Positions 11,435 to 23,744 of a stretch of 64,000 nt of DNA are shown in pieces. The stretch's first letter is position 1. The number at the start of each line of letters is the position of its first letter. The stretch lies in contig CAUYLG010076752.1 in the NCBI GenBank assembly GCA_963573385.1, positions 62,001 through 126,000 of the forward strand. Reading direction: 5' to 3'. This DNA is from Cacajao melanocephalus (taxonomy: Eukaryota > Chordata > Mammalia > Primates > Pitheciidae). Under the pieces are notes generated by a model. That model had not been told where the DNA came from. It saw only the letters and a list, made by a program, of their open reading frames with translations, and made no database searches. Position numbers and translations under genes: made by a program.

Positions 11435-11665
11435 TTGTGACCTGACCCTTGGGGTCAGGTAACAGTAACCTTTCTTTCTGTCCCTCTAGCCTTGGAGACG
11501 TGGCAGCTCCCTGCTCGTGCCGATCTCTGGGTTATACCACTGTGCCTGGTTCAGCTTTTTAGCATCTATTATCTATGTAAGAAATTGAATTCTCTCTTTT
11601 TGATGTACTCCCAGTGGTTTCTGCCTTCCTTGGTGGACCCTGATAAATATAGTTATGCTAGCTTT
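11435..11665 (+). mobile_element. Possible ancient repeat 3' end, family not assigned
   Basis: 'ttctttctgtccctctagcc' with 'gacgtggcagctccctgctc', 'ccgatctctgggttatacca' and a closing 'ttggtggaccctgataaata' resembles the 3' part of an old mammalian LTR/LINE repeat that I recall but cannot name. The tract before ctag also looks like a splice acceptor, but no open exon with matching context follows. Confidence 0.35.
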
Positions 11666-12654
11666 TGTCTCACTCAGGAATGTTTTGGATGCCTATGAAT
11701 TGCCTTTGAGAGATTTTGGTAAGATACACAGTTTGTAGGTGAATATGGTTATTGATGGTTACACAGCCAGAATCTAAAAAAAATGTGATAATCTGAAGAA
11801 TACTCTTTTCAGGTCAGTGCAATATAATCAGCACAACTGATCTACTGCCTGCACTTAATAAGAGATACTAGGAGAAAGGAACATTTATCAATGTTCTTGT
11901 TTGAGTAGTGTTAATGTCAAAGCTTGTTATGGGGGGGTGCCATCAAATCGTCTGCTGGTACATATTCTCACATAGCACCAAAATTTCCACCCAGATTAAT
12001 TATTGTTATTATTATTTCAACTGATTCATTTGGCAGGAAAAGTTAGGATCGTTTTCAGAAGAGTGGGTGAGCCACATTTCCTCCTTCCCTTGATACAGGC
12101 AGTCTGGTGTTGAACTAAGTGAGTGACTAAGACCTTTTCTATAGCATCAGGCATTGACCTATGAGACCTGTGAGGTCCACACACTGATAACCAATTACCT
12201 AGGAGGGATGGGGAAGACACAGAAGAAGAGAGCTGTGAGAGCAGCATTTCATAATTTTTCATGATGTAACTGATACTTCCTGTGAGCAAATAAGCTCGTG
12301 GCTAGGTTCATCACAAATGGCCTGTGGTGACTGAATAGTTGTGCATATTGTTACTTACTAAAGTACATGTATGCAAATTCTTATTGATGCTGTAAATCAC
12401 GGTATTTTGAGGGATGCCAAGAAATTGCTCATTTTTATTAACTGAAATCATCTAATGCCTCGTAGAGGTGAACGTCAGAGTTTAGAATAACAAGCATCTT
12501 TCACCACTCTTCCCTGCTACTGCCAGACTCTTGCTTCCCTGTCAAACTACCTCCTGTGTTAGCCTCAGAGGGGAAGAGGTTGTTAAATTCCAGTTGTGGG
12601 CTCACTGTAGGCTTAGTAGCTCTAACTTAGTATCAGAATATCCTCTGATAATGT
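11666..12654. other. Single-copy non-coding DNA
   Basis: I recognise nothing in this stretch apart from short A and G runs (a seven-G run near 11932). Confidence 0.45.
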
Positions 12655-12710
12655 GAAGAGAAGAAAGGGGTGGAGGAGAAAGAGAAGAGGAGGGGAGGAG
12701 GGAAGAGTGA
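12655..12710 (+). repeat. GA-rich low-complexity tract
   Basis: Almost pure purines on the plus strand (gaagag, aggggaggag, gggaagag units). A mirror-like purine tract of this kind can form triplex DNA, but the tract is short. Confidence 0.8.
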
Positions 12711-14650
12711 CAAGGAATTTAAGAAGAGTGATGAATAAGGCCATGGCCATTCCAGATGCCATTGCCTGAGCTACTTCCTGCTTGTCCTGTTGCTGTAGGG
12801 ATGGGGACCCTTCTTGTACTGCGTTAGCGCAGTAGGGATGGTTCATGGGGCTTTCGATTTGTTTTCATCTCTTTACTCTGATAAGAGGTGAGCTTCATTT
12901 CCTTAGCTTACCTCTCTTATTCTTTTATACTTAAAATATACTTTTATTCTTAAATTATTAAGTATAAAAACCGATCTCACCTCCATTTTTCTTCTTGAAA
13001 CTGAGTCAATCTTGTAAGCTAATTGTGTGCCAGTTCACCATTCTCCCAGCTGGATATGAGACACAATCACTTCAAGTTTTTGTTTTTTTTTTTATGTTTG
13101 CCCAGTGAAAAATCCAGTTCATCCCTTAACTTCCCTTAGTAACAGAAGGAGGTGAAATACACCATCTGTTTGGTTTGTTAAAAAGTGGTGTCTGTGGATA
13201 TCACATTAATTGGGTTTAAAGCATGGGCAAAATTGAGTATCTAGCAGGCCTGGGAGTTATATTTAGAGCTGTTTTCCCCTCTCAGGAGAAACAACGTACC
13301 AAACATTCATGATAGATTGAGATTTAAAATGGCTGTTCCAGAAGAAGATGGTTATCCCGACTCCCCACTCCATGTTCCTCTTTAAAGAAGTTCCTGAATT
13401 TAGAATAGAAAATAATAGTAAACGGTATTTTTAAAACAATGCAGTCTAGTTGGTGTTGGAAAGTTTAAAGATTTAAATGTTCTGTTTGTGAAGGAATTTG
13501 CTAATTATCCTGCAGATGTTCCTTCTTTTATCCCTTATGCGTCACAGTTTCCTTAACATTCTCTCCCTCCCTTTCTTTCTTTTCTCTGGTGTTAGCTCTC
13601 CATCTCGTTCTCTTTTTTAAAGCAGTGCAGATAAGTTCAAAGAATGTGTAAAGCTTCTTTTCTTTCCCTGGAAACAAGTCTATGCCTCAGTGCCAAAGTC
13701 CTGAGGCCCTGTCTTGATGAGAAGCGCTCTTACTTTAATTGTAACCTTTTCCAGAAAGTTCTCTCCCAACTCAGTGACTTGTGTATCCTGGATTTAATTT
13801 TATTAAGTGAGTTGCAACATTAAATTATTTGGCTTTATTTCATGACTCCACCTAACCTTCTATCCTCCCACTAAAATAATCAAATAGTGAGTAACAAATA
13901 TCTGTATTTTTTTCAGAGGACTTAAAATGGATAATTCCTTGAGTTCTTGGAATGATCAGAAAACTATCAAAACAACTCCAAACCATGGCTGGGAATCAGT
14001 GTTCTTATCCTTTTTAAAAAAAAAAAAGACCCATTAGTAGCACTTATTTTTAAGATTTGCTGATCAGCATAATATTAAACTCACCTGATCACTTTGCATT
14101 CATTTTAGTCAGTATTTTGAATTCCTAAGTTAATATCACCTTTAGAAATAAAATCAAATGTCTTCGTTTTAGTTACATTATTTATCTTTCATAATCCAAT
14201 TGAAAATGAACTCTAGTGGCTGAACTTATTAATTTCTTTTTAAAGTAGAGATAAATCTTCATTTCTCTTACATGGTGCATTCACGTAGCCTTAAACACAC
14301 ACGCAACCGACCTACCAATGTAGATTAAATTCTTTTTTCTGGCATAAACATGGTAGACCCCATACTGTGTAGGCAACTGCGCTAGAAATGGGGCCTCACG
14401 CTGCTTATTCCAAGCTTCCTCTTTGGTGAACCTTGGACTCCTCTCCCTGCCGCCACCGGGACTCAGATCTTCCCCAGCAAACGATGCAAAGCATAGCTGA
14501 CACAATTGACAGTTTTGCTTAAGGTGGGTTCTGAATATACGGAGCTTCTATAGCCATTCCTGATTCTGGATGAAATTTGGCTTTCCTGAGCCATCTTTAT
14601 CATGAAAAACATTTGGTAACCTTTCCCTATGTTGCATCTCCCCGCTCCCC
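12711..14650. other. Single-copy non-coding DNA
   Basis: No repeat family recognised. At about 12923-12968 tttatactta and taagtataaa form a small imperfect hairpin. A T-run lies at 13081-13092 and an A-run near 14013-14025. Confidence 0.45.
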
Positions 14651-14651
14651 T

Positions 14652-14710
14652 CACATACACACACATATTGCTGCTGCTGCTCCTCTTCCTCCTCCTCATA
14701 TACACACACT
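14652..14710 (+). repeat. Compound microsatellite (CA)/(GCT)/(CTC)
   Basis: Runs of ca with interruptions, then ctgctgctgc, then a tcctcttcctcctcctc stretch, then another short ca run. Several motifs side by side suggest a decayed compound microsatellite. Confidence 0.85.
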
Positions 14711-17700
14711 GCTCTCTTAAGACAGAGTTGGAGAATCACAGAGCTGGAGATAGGACTTGCCTGAGTTCCAGAATATTCCTAATGATGTAGATCACTTCAA
14801 TCCCCAGAAACACGGATGTAGCATTAAAGAGTCGTTGCAAATATGCTGCTAGTCTTCAGGGAGTCTTGCGTTTGGTATTTAAAATAGAGCTTTACTGCTC
14901 TCTGGGTTATAGTAGATTTTCAAATTTTTAACATAGCTCACTTCCAATATACATAAATCATTAGATTAAGATCATTTGGAGCATAAATTATTTGAGATTA
15001 TCCATGTGGCATTTGATTATATGACCAATAGCCAGCTATGAAATCTTCATCAACAACATAATTTCAGGTGTCACTATAATTTTCTTACCCCAGAAAAAGA
15101 TTATGATGACCCTCAGATAAGAATTTGAGTTATTTGGCAACCTCAAAGTGTCTGAGGAGTATTTGTGTAGTTAAAAGAGTGTTCTACCCAAAGCCATATG
15201 GTTATTTCTGGTAGATGGTACAGAGAGAATGAGAGCATTGTTGGGGTTTAAGGGATTGCATTAATAGAGCTCTGTGTAATACGTGGAGTACAACTCCACT
15301 GGGAGAGGGGCAGTTTTGCAAATTACAGTGCAGTCAAGTAATTACTTCTCTTCCTCCAAATGTAGTTGATACACTCCGAGATTTAAAGTTCGTCTCCATG
15401 AGATAGGTAAGTATGTGTGTTCCACAGTGTCTCCATCATGTAAAGGAAGATAGATGGCTCATTCACTGACTTAAAAGGCTAATTACTAGCAATCACAATG
15501 CCTTCTTGTCTGCTGTTCCTCCAGAGGGAAAGTGTACTAAACTTGAGGAAATATAGTTCTGGGCAGAGAAAAGGACAGATCCTGAGTTGGGCCTGTGATA
15601 AGGGCCAAAAGGCATGTGGAGTTTCACACCACAGAGATTAGAAGAAATGGTGGAGGGAGGTACAGGCCAGGTGGTCAAGGTCAAGGTGAATAACTTGAGT
15701 GTGATCTGGAGGAGATCCCTTAGGAAGGCACTTTTCCCTTCAACTATAAGTGCTTTCCCCCAAAACTATGAGAGAAGACAGATTTAAAGTATAATTGTAA
15801 GTTTTTTTAAAAGTGTTTTTCTCTTAGGATTTAGTTGCCTTGAAGTTGTTCCACATCTTCAGGAAAATCTGATCATCCCTTGAGTCTTCAGTGACACGCA
15901 AGTGAAAAAGAGGAAACAGGACATTGAGGGAAACTTGGTCAGGTACCAAATCAATGTCTCATCCCACCCATGTCTTACAGTTCCCGCTAGGAAAGGACAA
16001 CACCCTGCCAAGGAGATTATGTCCGGTAATGACTATCAACAGTGAGTCAAGGTCCACATTCAAGGAATGTGCCATAGGGAGGAACACTTGAGCTGAGACA
16101 GGACTTCCAGGAAGACATCCATACTCAAGTGAGAAGAGACCCTTAGGTTGACAACCCAAGGAAAAAATGGAAAGTGAGGCTAAAAGAAAATGATTTGTTA
16201 AGAAACATGTTAGGTTGGATATCCCTCCAACCTATTTATCTCCAAGTTGTGAACTCTCTTCTACCCCAATTTATATCTCATGATTTCACTCTCATGCTTC
16301 AGTTTAGAAGTTAAACTTCTCCAATGAGTGTCACAACTATATATGTTACCCTGCATATCTTATAGGATTTTGGGCTTGGATTTCAATTATTTTAAATCCA
16401 ACCAAATGCCTTTTCCCTACTGACAGCTCCACACTGCCCACTCATATAGAAAAGACTCACCAGGAGAATAAATTATTTCTTCGCTTGTCATTGGTAATTT
16501 GTGTTCACTAAATTACCTCCAGATCTACTTTCCTGAGTCAAAAATAACTTCATAGTTTTTTTTTTTTCCTCTCCATGTTTAGCTTGGAAAGACATATAGA
16601 TTCTGAAGTTAACCTCTCTCTGTTAGATGCTCAAGAATAATTAAGCTCGTTTTCTTCTTAAATCAACCAGATGTTTCATTTTAAGATGGAACAATATGTG
16701 GTTTATTTGACCCAAGTTCTCATGAAAAGGCCATGGCTTTCATTTTGATAGTCCTGTTTTGCGAGAGGTAAAAATGAAAAACATCTTTAAGAGAATTCCT
16801 TCTTTTTTCCCCCCTGGGAACAATGCTCAGTCTCAATAGGAAACCACATTTTTTAAGAACATGAAAGTTATTACCGATGATGTCCCGCAATCTGATCAAA
16901 CACTTAAGCGACAGCCGTCACGTTATGATTTTACCACACTGTTCTTCATAACTTTTAAAAGAGACTTAAATGTCTACTATGTCAAGATCTGTTTCTGGCA
17001 AGACATTTATTTACATTATTTCTTTGTCACTTTAGTGTTTTCTTCTAATCAAGCTAGGCTAATATGCTTAGGGCACCTTTCATTTTTGTCTTACAAAATA
17101 CCAATAAATGGTTAAGGGTAGTTTTTACAACATGGTGAGTGTTATTTCACAATGTTTCATTCGCCACAAATCCTCAAGTCACTTTTAAGAATTCCAGATG
17201 CCCTACTGTAGGTATTTTTGCAGCTGTTTTGTGGGAAATCATGAAAGTGCAACTCTTTTTGACAAAAAAGAACATATCTCATTTCTATAGAGATTGGTCT
17301 CCTTTTACTGTACTTTAAAATAACAAAAAGGGCAATGTAAAGACAGCTGTGTACTGTATATAGTTTCTCCATGTGCCTGAAGCTCAGATAGTTAAAATAT
17401 CTTCTAATTTGTAAAATACCATGATTTTACTCTGAAGGAAGTCTTTTTTTTTGAATTGGTTATGAAATATTTGAAGTTACAATTTTCTGTCTATTATTTG
17501 CAGCACACAATTGGGCCTGAAATATTTTTATCTGGAACCAATAATTTTGCTTTTGAAATGCATTTTATTGTTCTTTGTAACTAAATTCATAAGTCGGCTC
17601 CATGCATTTTTTTACTTAGAAGACAACATAGTGAATATAACTATCGATAACTATCAACTCCTCCTCTAACTGTTAACTATTAACCATCTCCAATCCTCTT

Positions 17701-18080
17701 AGTATTACACATTTCCTTTACATTTCTTTTTTCAATTTTGAAAGTTGCATATTTCAGGATATTATGAATATCTATTTACTGATATCTTATACCTCAAGAA
17801 TATTTTGCTGCCTAGACAGCCATGGCTTATACATTTCATAAAGAGAGAAAGAAAAAGAAAAGATTTTCCTTGTGTTATTTCCAGTACCACACGATCTGTG
17901 GTTTTCATCGTCGGCTGTCCCTGAATTGTAACGTGCCCAGTGCTTATTTCTTTCAAACAAAATCACTTTAAACATGTTGAAACTGGAGATGTAGGGCTCA
18001 ACGGCCCTAAAGGAATTCACGTTGTTAAGATTTTGGCTACAATGTCAAGACTAGACCTGTGATAAAGAGGACCTGGGATA
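14711..18080. other. Long single-copy, repeat-poor non-coding DNA
   Basis: About 3.4 kb with no recognised interspersed repeat, one of the most repeat-poor parts of the window. A short T-run lies at 16558-16567 and a small hairpin with 8-bp arms (aggttgga/tccaacct) at about 16212-16232. Frames of 60-85 codons have no domain. Confidence 0.5.
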
Positions 18081-18084
18081 CAAG

Positions 18085-18150
18085 GAAAATAGACTGGAAT
18101 CTGGAGATAAGAGGTCAGCCTTTGACTCTAGCTCTTTCTAGCTGTGGGTG
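18085..18150 (+). mobile_element. MIR SINE fragment
   Basis: 'gactggaatctggagataag' followed by ctctagctctttctagctgt resembles the sense-strand MIR head and core (gactctggagtcagac, cacttactagctgtgtg). Confidence 0.4.
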
Positions 18151-18154
18151 ACAT

Positions 18155-18265
18155 CATTTTTAGAGTTAATTAATTACGTAAATTCTTACATTTTATAGAT
18201 GAGGAAACCGAGGCTCAGACATAAAACATTTTGTCTAGAATTTCATATACTACTCAATTTTAAAA
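18155..18265 (-). mobile_element. MIR SINE fragment, opposite orientation
   Basis: 'acattttatagatgaggaaa' followed by 'ccgaggctcagac' is the antisense MIR core. It abuts a sense MIR-like fragment, giving a tail-to-tail pair. Confidence 0.65.
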
Positions 18266-18384
18266 GGTCAGTTTTCTTATTTTGCCCTTAACTTCTATTG
18301 CTTAAACCTCGGCTTATAGACTTCAGAGTGGGTTCAAAGGAAAGTTGTTTATTCCACAAATAGGCAAAGTGACTTAGTAAAGCT

Positions 18385-18835
18385 GTGGGAATGCTGAGCT
18401 TAAAAGACACAGTATCTGTCCTTAGAAGGCTTGACATCTAGTGAAAAGTCAACACACAGCCCATTCCAATACACAAAGGCAGACGCCCTCTTGAGGCAGT
18501 AATGGAGTTGGGTTGGAGGACAGAAGTAATGAGGAGGGCAATGGTTTACGATGCTTGAAGCAGACTGAAGATGGCCTCCCTGGGCAGAGAGAATGGCATC
18601 CAGACCATGAGGGCCTGGAGTGATATCTCTTGTTACCAAATGCAGGAGTAGAGGGCCGGGGGACAGGCTGCATAGCAAGTTACCGTGAGATTCTGTAGCC
18701 TTTGTCTGCTCTGCCAAGGAGCTTAGATTATTCTACTGTGGACATCAGAGAGTCCCTAAAGCATTTAGAACAGGGAAATTACATGCCTGACTTTGTGTGT
18801 TCTAAAGATGATTCAACCATACCATGCTTTTCTCT
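18385..18835 (-). mobile_element. L2 LINE fragment, antisense
   Basis: 'gacacagtatctgtccttag' with 'ggcttgacatctagtgaaaa' matches the antisense L2 tail (cggtccctgccctcaaggag, cttacagtctagtgg). Further on, 'caaggagcttagattattct' and 'tagaacagggaaattacatg' match the antisense L2 ORF2 C-terminal part. Confidence 0.6.
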
Positions 18836-19284
18836 CATTGCTATGACAAGACTTGAGGGTTTGAGGGGAAAGCCAAAAATTTCATCTCACCCTAATCAGG
18901 GAACAGTCAGAAAATAACTCTGAAAAGCAAAAGAAGAAACAACCTCCTGCGTTAATCTTGATCTGAATTACCTCCAAAATATTCAGTTTACAAGAATTTT
19001 CAGGCCTATCATTGTTTTACTCGAAACTATTTATTACAATTTAAAGTGCCACATGTAAGACAATTCTTTCCTCAACAAAATATTTAGTTCCACTGAAGTG
19101 GTTGACTTGTGAAATTGTTTCTGCTTTTCTTTGAAGGATGTTGTAATTTATTAGATCTGGACTTAAGGGACCAATTTATTTACATATACTCATATGATCC
19201 TTGGGATCAGATGGTCCTTAGCCTAAATCCCTGGACTTCTAAGTAAAAAAGGAAATTATCAGGACAATAACACTTTTGTCTTAG
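18836..19284. other. Single-copy non-coding DNA
   Basis: Nothing recognised. Confidence 0.45.
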
Positions 19285-19385
19285 GTGTCCTGGGAGGATG
19301 TAACATGGTAACGCATTTATAGTGATTTGCACCATGGGGCACATAGTAGGTGAGCCAAAAATGTGATCTCCTGCCTCCACTCATG
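19285..19385 (+). mobile_element. MIR SINE 3' fragment
   Basis: 'ggaggatgtaacatggtaac' and 'gcaccatggggcacatagta' followed by ggtgagcc resemble the MIR tail (tgaggattaaatgag...cctggcacatagtaagtgc). Confidence 0.55.
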
Positions 19386-20227
19386 GCAGGCCTACAGGAG
19401 AGTGAGTTCTGTTTGACGAGGGCATGACTAAGTTGCATGGCACAGATTCTGCTAGTGCACTTTACCATCACAGCCTCCTAGGAAACACAACTTATCCAAC
19501 AGCCAGCACTGGGGGTCTAGGGAAATTAAACAAGGACTTTGCAATACTTGTCAAGCAGAAAGAAAGCTGTCTGAAGTCAATGAGGTACTTAAGGGAAAGA
19601 AAGGAAGGGAACAGCCAAACAGCTTATTATGTAATTAAAGCTGGAGTCAAACATCATTAAACGGGGCAAAATTCTGGCTGACAATGTTAGAAAAAAGTAT
19701 TAATTTTTAAAGATATATAGTTTTACTTATTTCAGGTAGATGTAATGACTTAAACTATGTTAATAAGGGCCTTCCTAGCAGGGAAAATGAAAATGCCTGG
19801 TTTAATAAAACAAAATAACAAATTTAGTACTAGAATTTAGAATGTTAATAATTCATATGGAAAGATTGGAAATAGCTTGTTTTCTTAACTGGTTTTAAAA
19901 AACCTCTGAAGTATTATTTATATTGTTAATTTATTCAGCTAACTTTTCCTCCCTGGACTGTGGGATCCTAAGCTTCAGTGCAGCAGCTGCTCAAATGTTC
20001 CTTAATTCCCAAGGGAAGTCTGCACTAATGATGCTATATGATACGTAGGGGTGAAAGACTTGGCCACATCATTGGTGAGCTATTCACAGACATAGAAGAT
20101 AAAATAGATTCTTAATCAGCTGAGACTTGGAAAATATGCTCAACAAATTTCTTTCTTTTCCTCTTGAAATAGGTAGCATTACAAAGCACATGTGTTTACA
20201 TACCTAGGGTAAGAATGTTTTCTAAAC
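19386..20227. other. Single-copy non-coding DNA
   Basis: Nothing recognised; AT-rich from 19660 to 19940. Confidence 0.45.
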
Positions 20228-20260
20228 TAAAAAATAAAAAAAATAAAAAATAAATAAAAA
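20228..20260 (+). repeat. A-rich (AAAT-like) low-complexity tract
   Basis: Runs of A broken by single T. There is no Alu or L1 body in front of it. Confidence 0.8.
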
Positions 20261-21787
20261 GATTATAGAAAGGAAAAATCTTTAGTTAAAAAAGAATATC
20301 CACAAATATAAGGGGAATAACATTTCAATATCCAAAGGCTTACTGTGGTCGGCTAGGAGACACAGGATGCGACATTTGAGTAATTAATGGAAAGTCTTTG
20401 TAGGAGCCGTGATGATCACACTTTCCAGAAAAGCAAAGGGAAGGCCCAGATTCCCTGTCCCAATCCGGCTGGCTCCATCCTGAGCATTCAGACACTTCGC
20501 TGAGGCCTTCCACTGCATCTCAGTGACACGACTCATACAACGGTCACAGTCACCAACGCAACTCTGGCGCCAGCAAGCTTTAGTTTGTTAGGAAAAAAAT
20601 ACTACTTTCCATGTATGTTTAAATAGTACAGACACATAATATTAAAAAAACAGAAGCCCTGAGTATGTAATTTGATGCTAAGCCTTTGCAAAATAGGCAG
20701 AGATCCAAATATTTTTCTCTGCTAAAAGAGTTGAAAATATGTTACCAGCAGTGACTTGGCTGGAGAGGCTACCACTTGGGATTGGTGAGCTTAAAAGTCT
20801 GATTTGGAGACAATCTGTATTTCTGAGACAACCACATGAGCACGTAGGGTTGGCTGAAATGCAAATGGAAGGTAGTCTCTACAACTGAACTTTCCAGGTT
20901 AGCCAAGTGGGAATGTGTCTGTGGTAGTGGGTGGCGGCGGTGGGGAGGTGGGGGAACGGATCTTATTTTTGAAGCTTTAGACTCAGATTGTGGAATCAAG
21001 TGAAACGGTGCAAGACCCACTCAAGGTTTGCTAGTTATAAATTTGGACTCTAGAACGCTTGGTGGGCAGAATTACTCTCTAGGCTACTGGAGTTAATACA
21101 TTGGTTGAAGGCTACACCTTGATGGTGGTCTGGTGATAGGGAGATGCCTATAGCTTGCTAACTAAGAAAATGGCTATCCCTGGACACCCATGCTGCCCTG
21201 GGCCCTTTAAGTCAGGTCAACTACATTCCAGTGGGCTCCAAAGGCAAATCTTTGAACTCAGCAGATGCTTTATGTAATCTTCAGGTCCTTCCCCACTGCT
21301 CCCAACATGTATGTACTTGCTTTCTTTCCTAGGTTCAGACATCTGGGTTCCAATGGTAGCTGCTCTATCTGACTTGGTTCTCCTTCAGGAATGGCAGTGC
21401 CCCTCCTGGTGGACTAGAGCTGACGACTTCCACCCATTGTAGACCCTAGCCTGTAAAACAACTCCCATAGTCAAGCCTGCTACCACCTCTCTCCCAAATG
21501 AGTTCTGGACTCCTTCTTGTCAGAAATAAATGGCTTCTCTTAAGCCTTATGCAAAAAGAGACAAACACAACTAATACCTGGTCCCTACTTTCAAGGAACT
21601 TAAAGTAAATTGTGTCAGATAAGGTACAAGAAAATGGAGCTAATGTTATAATAAGTCTTATGCTACAAGTGTCAGATGGATAGCAGGTGCTCTGTGGTTA
21701 GGAGGAGGGAGGGGGCACTTCTCTTTGGAGAGACCAGATATAAAGTATCTACAAGAAGAATTTTTAGGATCTACAAATTGTTTTTGA
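20261..21787. other. Single-copy non-coding DNA
   Basis: No family recognised. The 20400-20580 part is more GC-rich with several CpGs, and 20928-20950 is a G-rich run (ggtggcggcggtggggaggtg-like). An unrecognised ancient LTR in 21000-21560 cannot be excluded: that stretch ends in an aataaatggcttctc motif. Confidence 0.45.
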
Positions 21788-22330
21788 AAACTAGCTATCT
21801 ATTGCTATTGTAACAAATTACTGCAAACTTAGTATCTTAGCACAATACAAATTTGTTACCTTCCAGTTCTGTAGGTCAGAGTCTGACATGGTCTCACCCC
21901 TAGAATCACCGTATAGGCAAGACTGCATTCCTTCTGGAGGCTTTGGGAGACAATCTGCTTCCAGGCTTATTTGGATTGTTGGCAGAATTCAGTTTCATGT
22001 GGTGTAGGACTGGGGTTCCCATTTCCTTTCTGGCTGTTAGCTGGGGCCAGCTTTACCTCTCAAAGACCTCTCTCCACATCTTGCACATGGTCCAATCCCT
22101 ACAGTTCAGGATCAGAAGTGCTGAAATCTTCTCATGCTGCACATCTCTTCTGATTCATCTGTCTACCTTCCTTCTCTGCTCTCAGGCACCCTGTGATTAC
22201 CCAGGGCTTGCCCTGTTTATCCAGGATAATCTCCCAATTTTAAGGTCAGTTATTAACCTTAATTACATAACATAATCACACACATAAAACAAGGAGGTGA
22301 AAGTCATGGGGGCCAAAATCCTGCCTAGCA
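21788..22330 (-). mobile_element. MLT1-type LTR (ERVL-MaLR), antisense
   Basis: Antisense LTR from 'ctagctatctattgctattg' (MaLR LTR 3' end read backwards), through 'taacaaattactgcaaactt', 'ttccagttctgtaggtcaga', 'ccttctggaggctttgggag' and 'atccaggataatctcccaat', to 'gggggccaaaatcctgccta' plus gca. Start and end motifs are both present, so this is a nearly complete solo LTR of about 540 bp. A second copy of the same LTR type lies at 23745-24175 on the other strand. Confidence 0.75.
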
Positions 22331-22399
22331 CCATGTTTCGTGATGTCATGAGCTGGTGGGAGAATGGAATTCAGAGCAGTGCAGGGCAGAATCCAAATC

Positions 22400-22560
22400 A
22401 TATTTTCATTAAGTACCCAGCAGGTGCTAAGTATGACTCAAGTTTGTAACGACAAGGTAAGTCGGGACCCATTGCTTCCTCAACATCTCAGCCTCAAGGA
22501 GAAGATAGGCTTATTTTTAAATAAATTGCAATACAATTAACTACGTGTAACATCAATAAT
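22400..22560 (-). mobile_element. L2 LINE 3' fragment, antisense
   Basis: 'cattaagtacccagcaggtg' with 'ctaagtatgactcaag', 'cagcctcaaggagaagatag' and 'ataaattgcaatacaattaa' follow the antisense L2 tail order. Confidence 0.6.
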
Positions 22561-22899
22561 CAACATTCAGGAGTTTGTGATTTTACTTTGGTAGGATACT
22601 TCTGTCTCTTAAATTTCACAAGTTGGTACGTATTTATGACCACGAAAAGAAGTTCTAGGCATTGGGCAAAAATTGCAAAAAATGGGATGGAATCTAAGGG
22701 AGACGCATTCTCAGTTGCCCCTTCATCCATACCATAGCACTGACCCTGACCCGCCATGTTGCATTACTTTCAACTTTTTCACCCAACTTGGAATAGTCTC
22801 TCCTTTGAATTGTAGCACAAAATAATACTTAAGTAGGAAAACCAGATCGTAATAGCAACATTCCAGTTGGCATTTGGAAGCTCATTAGTTCCATTCTTA
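22561..22899. other. Non-coding DNA, nothing recognised
   Basis: No family recognised; a decayed L2 extension is possible. Confidence 0.35.
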
Positions 22900-23095
22900 G
22901 TCCCCAGGCAGCATTCTCTGCTCTCCAACATTCACTCATTTTCTCTGTTACCACTTTTATCCAGTTGTATACTCCATAAGAGAATGAGGAATAGAGGACA
23001 TTTCATTCACTTTGGAAACTTAGTCTCCCCATCCCAACCCTAATGGAGTGTTACAGACAGTGAAGCCTTTCAATAAAAGTTTAGTGAATTGAAGA
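22900..23095 (+). mobile_element. L2 LINE 3' fragment
   Basis: 'gtatactccataagagaatg' then 'gaggacatttcattcacttt' and 'caataaaagtttagtgaatt' plus gaa match the sense L2 tail (gactgtaagctccatgagag, ...caataaatgtttgttgaatg). Confidence 0.5.
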
Positions 23096-23105
23096 ACAAA
23101 AATGC

Positions 23106-23140
23106 AAAAAAAAGAAAAAGAAAAAAGAAACAAAACAAAG
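23106..23140 (+). repeat. A-rich tract at an L2 end
   Basis: Runs of A broken by G and C directly after the L2 3' end. Confidence 0.75.
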
Positions 23141-23744
23141 TCCTTGGTTTTAGGGATTTTAAGTGAGGAGACAGGAAATGGCATTTGCTATGTGAATCTT
23201 TTTATCTTTTTCAGGCAGAGGAGCTGAGCGGCGATTGGAGTAGACAGTGTGAGCCTCCAAAGATTAGGGAAGGAAAGTGCAGTTGAAGAAGCCTTCCTTT
23301 GGTTCAATGCAAAAATAACTGAATGAATTGCATGCTGAAATATCACATGACATATGGAAATGGTGAGTGGTAAGACCATTGTACACCTTCTGGAAAAGCA
23401 GACATTTAAAGCTGACACTGAGAACACTTGGCACTACGTTCATCCTTTGGTGATCTCCTTGCCCCATGTAACGCTGTTTGCACTCTGGTTTTGGTTACTC
23501 TGGAATGGTCAGTGATTCCCAAACTCAACAAGAGGAGAAATGATGGCAAGAAGCAAAGGCCCTCTACAGCCCTCACGTCAGATAAGCAACCAGGTAGTAA
23601 GTCACCAGGAATTTGCTGTCATCAACGGGAAGGTTCCCAAAGAGTCAAAGGAACACGGATTCCTTAGGTTAAAAGCCAGTGGCCCACTAGTCTCACTGTA
23701 AAGCTTCAACCTCAGGTTCTCCCATCCACATCTCAACAGCCCTT
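23141..23744. other. Single-copy non-coding DNA
   Basis: Nothing recognised. Confidence 0.45.

Noticed and set aside
11470..11495. Acceptor-like tract ttctgtccctctag
   Set aside because: Probably part of an ancient repeat that carries this motif; no exon context.
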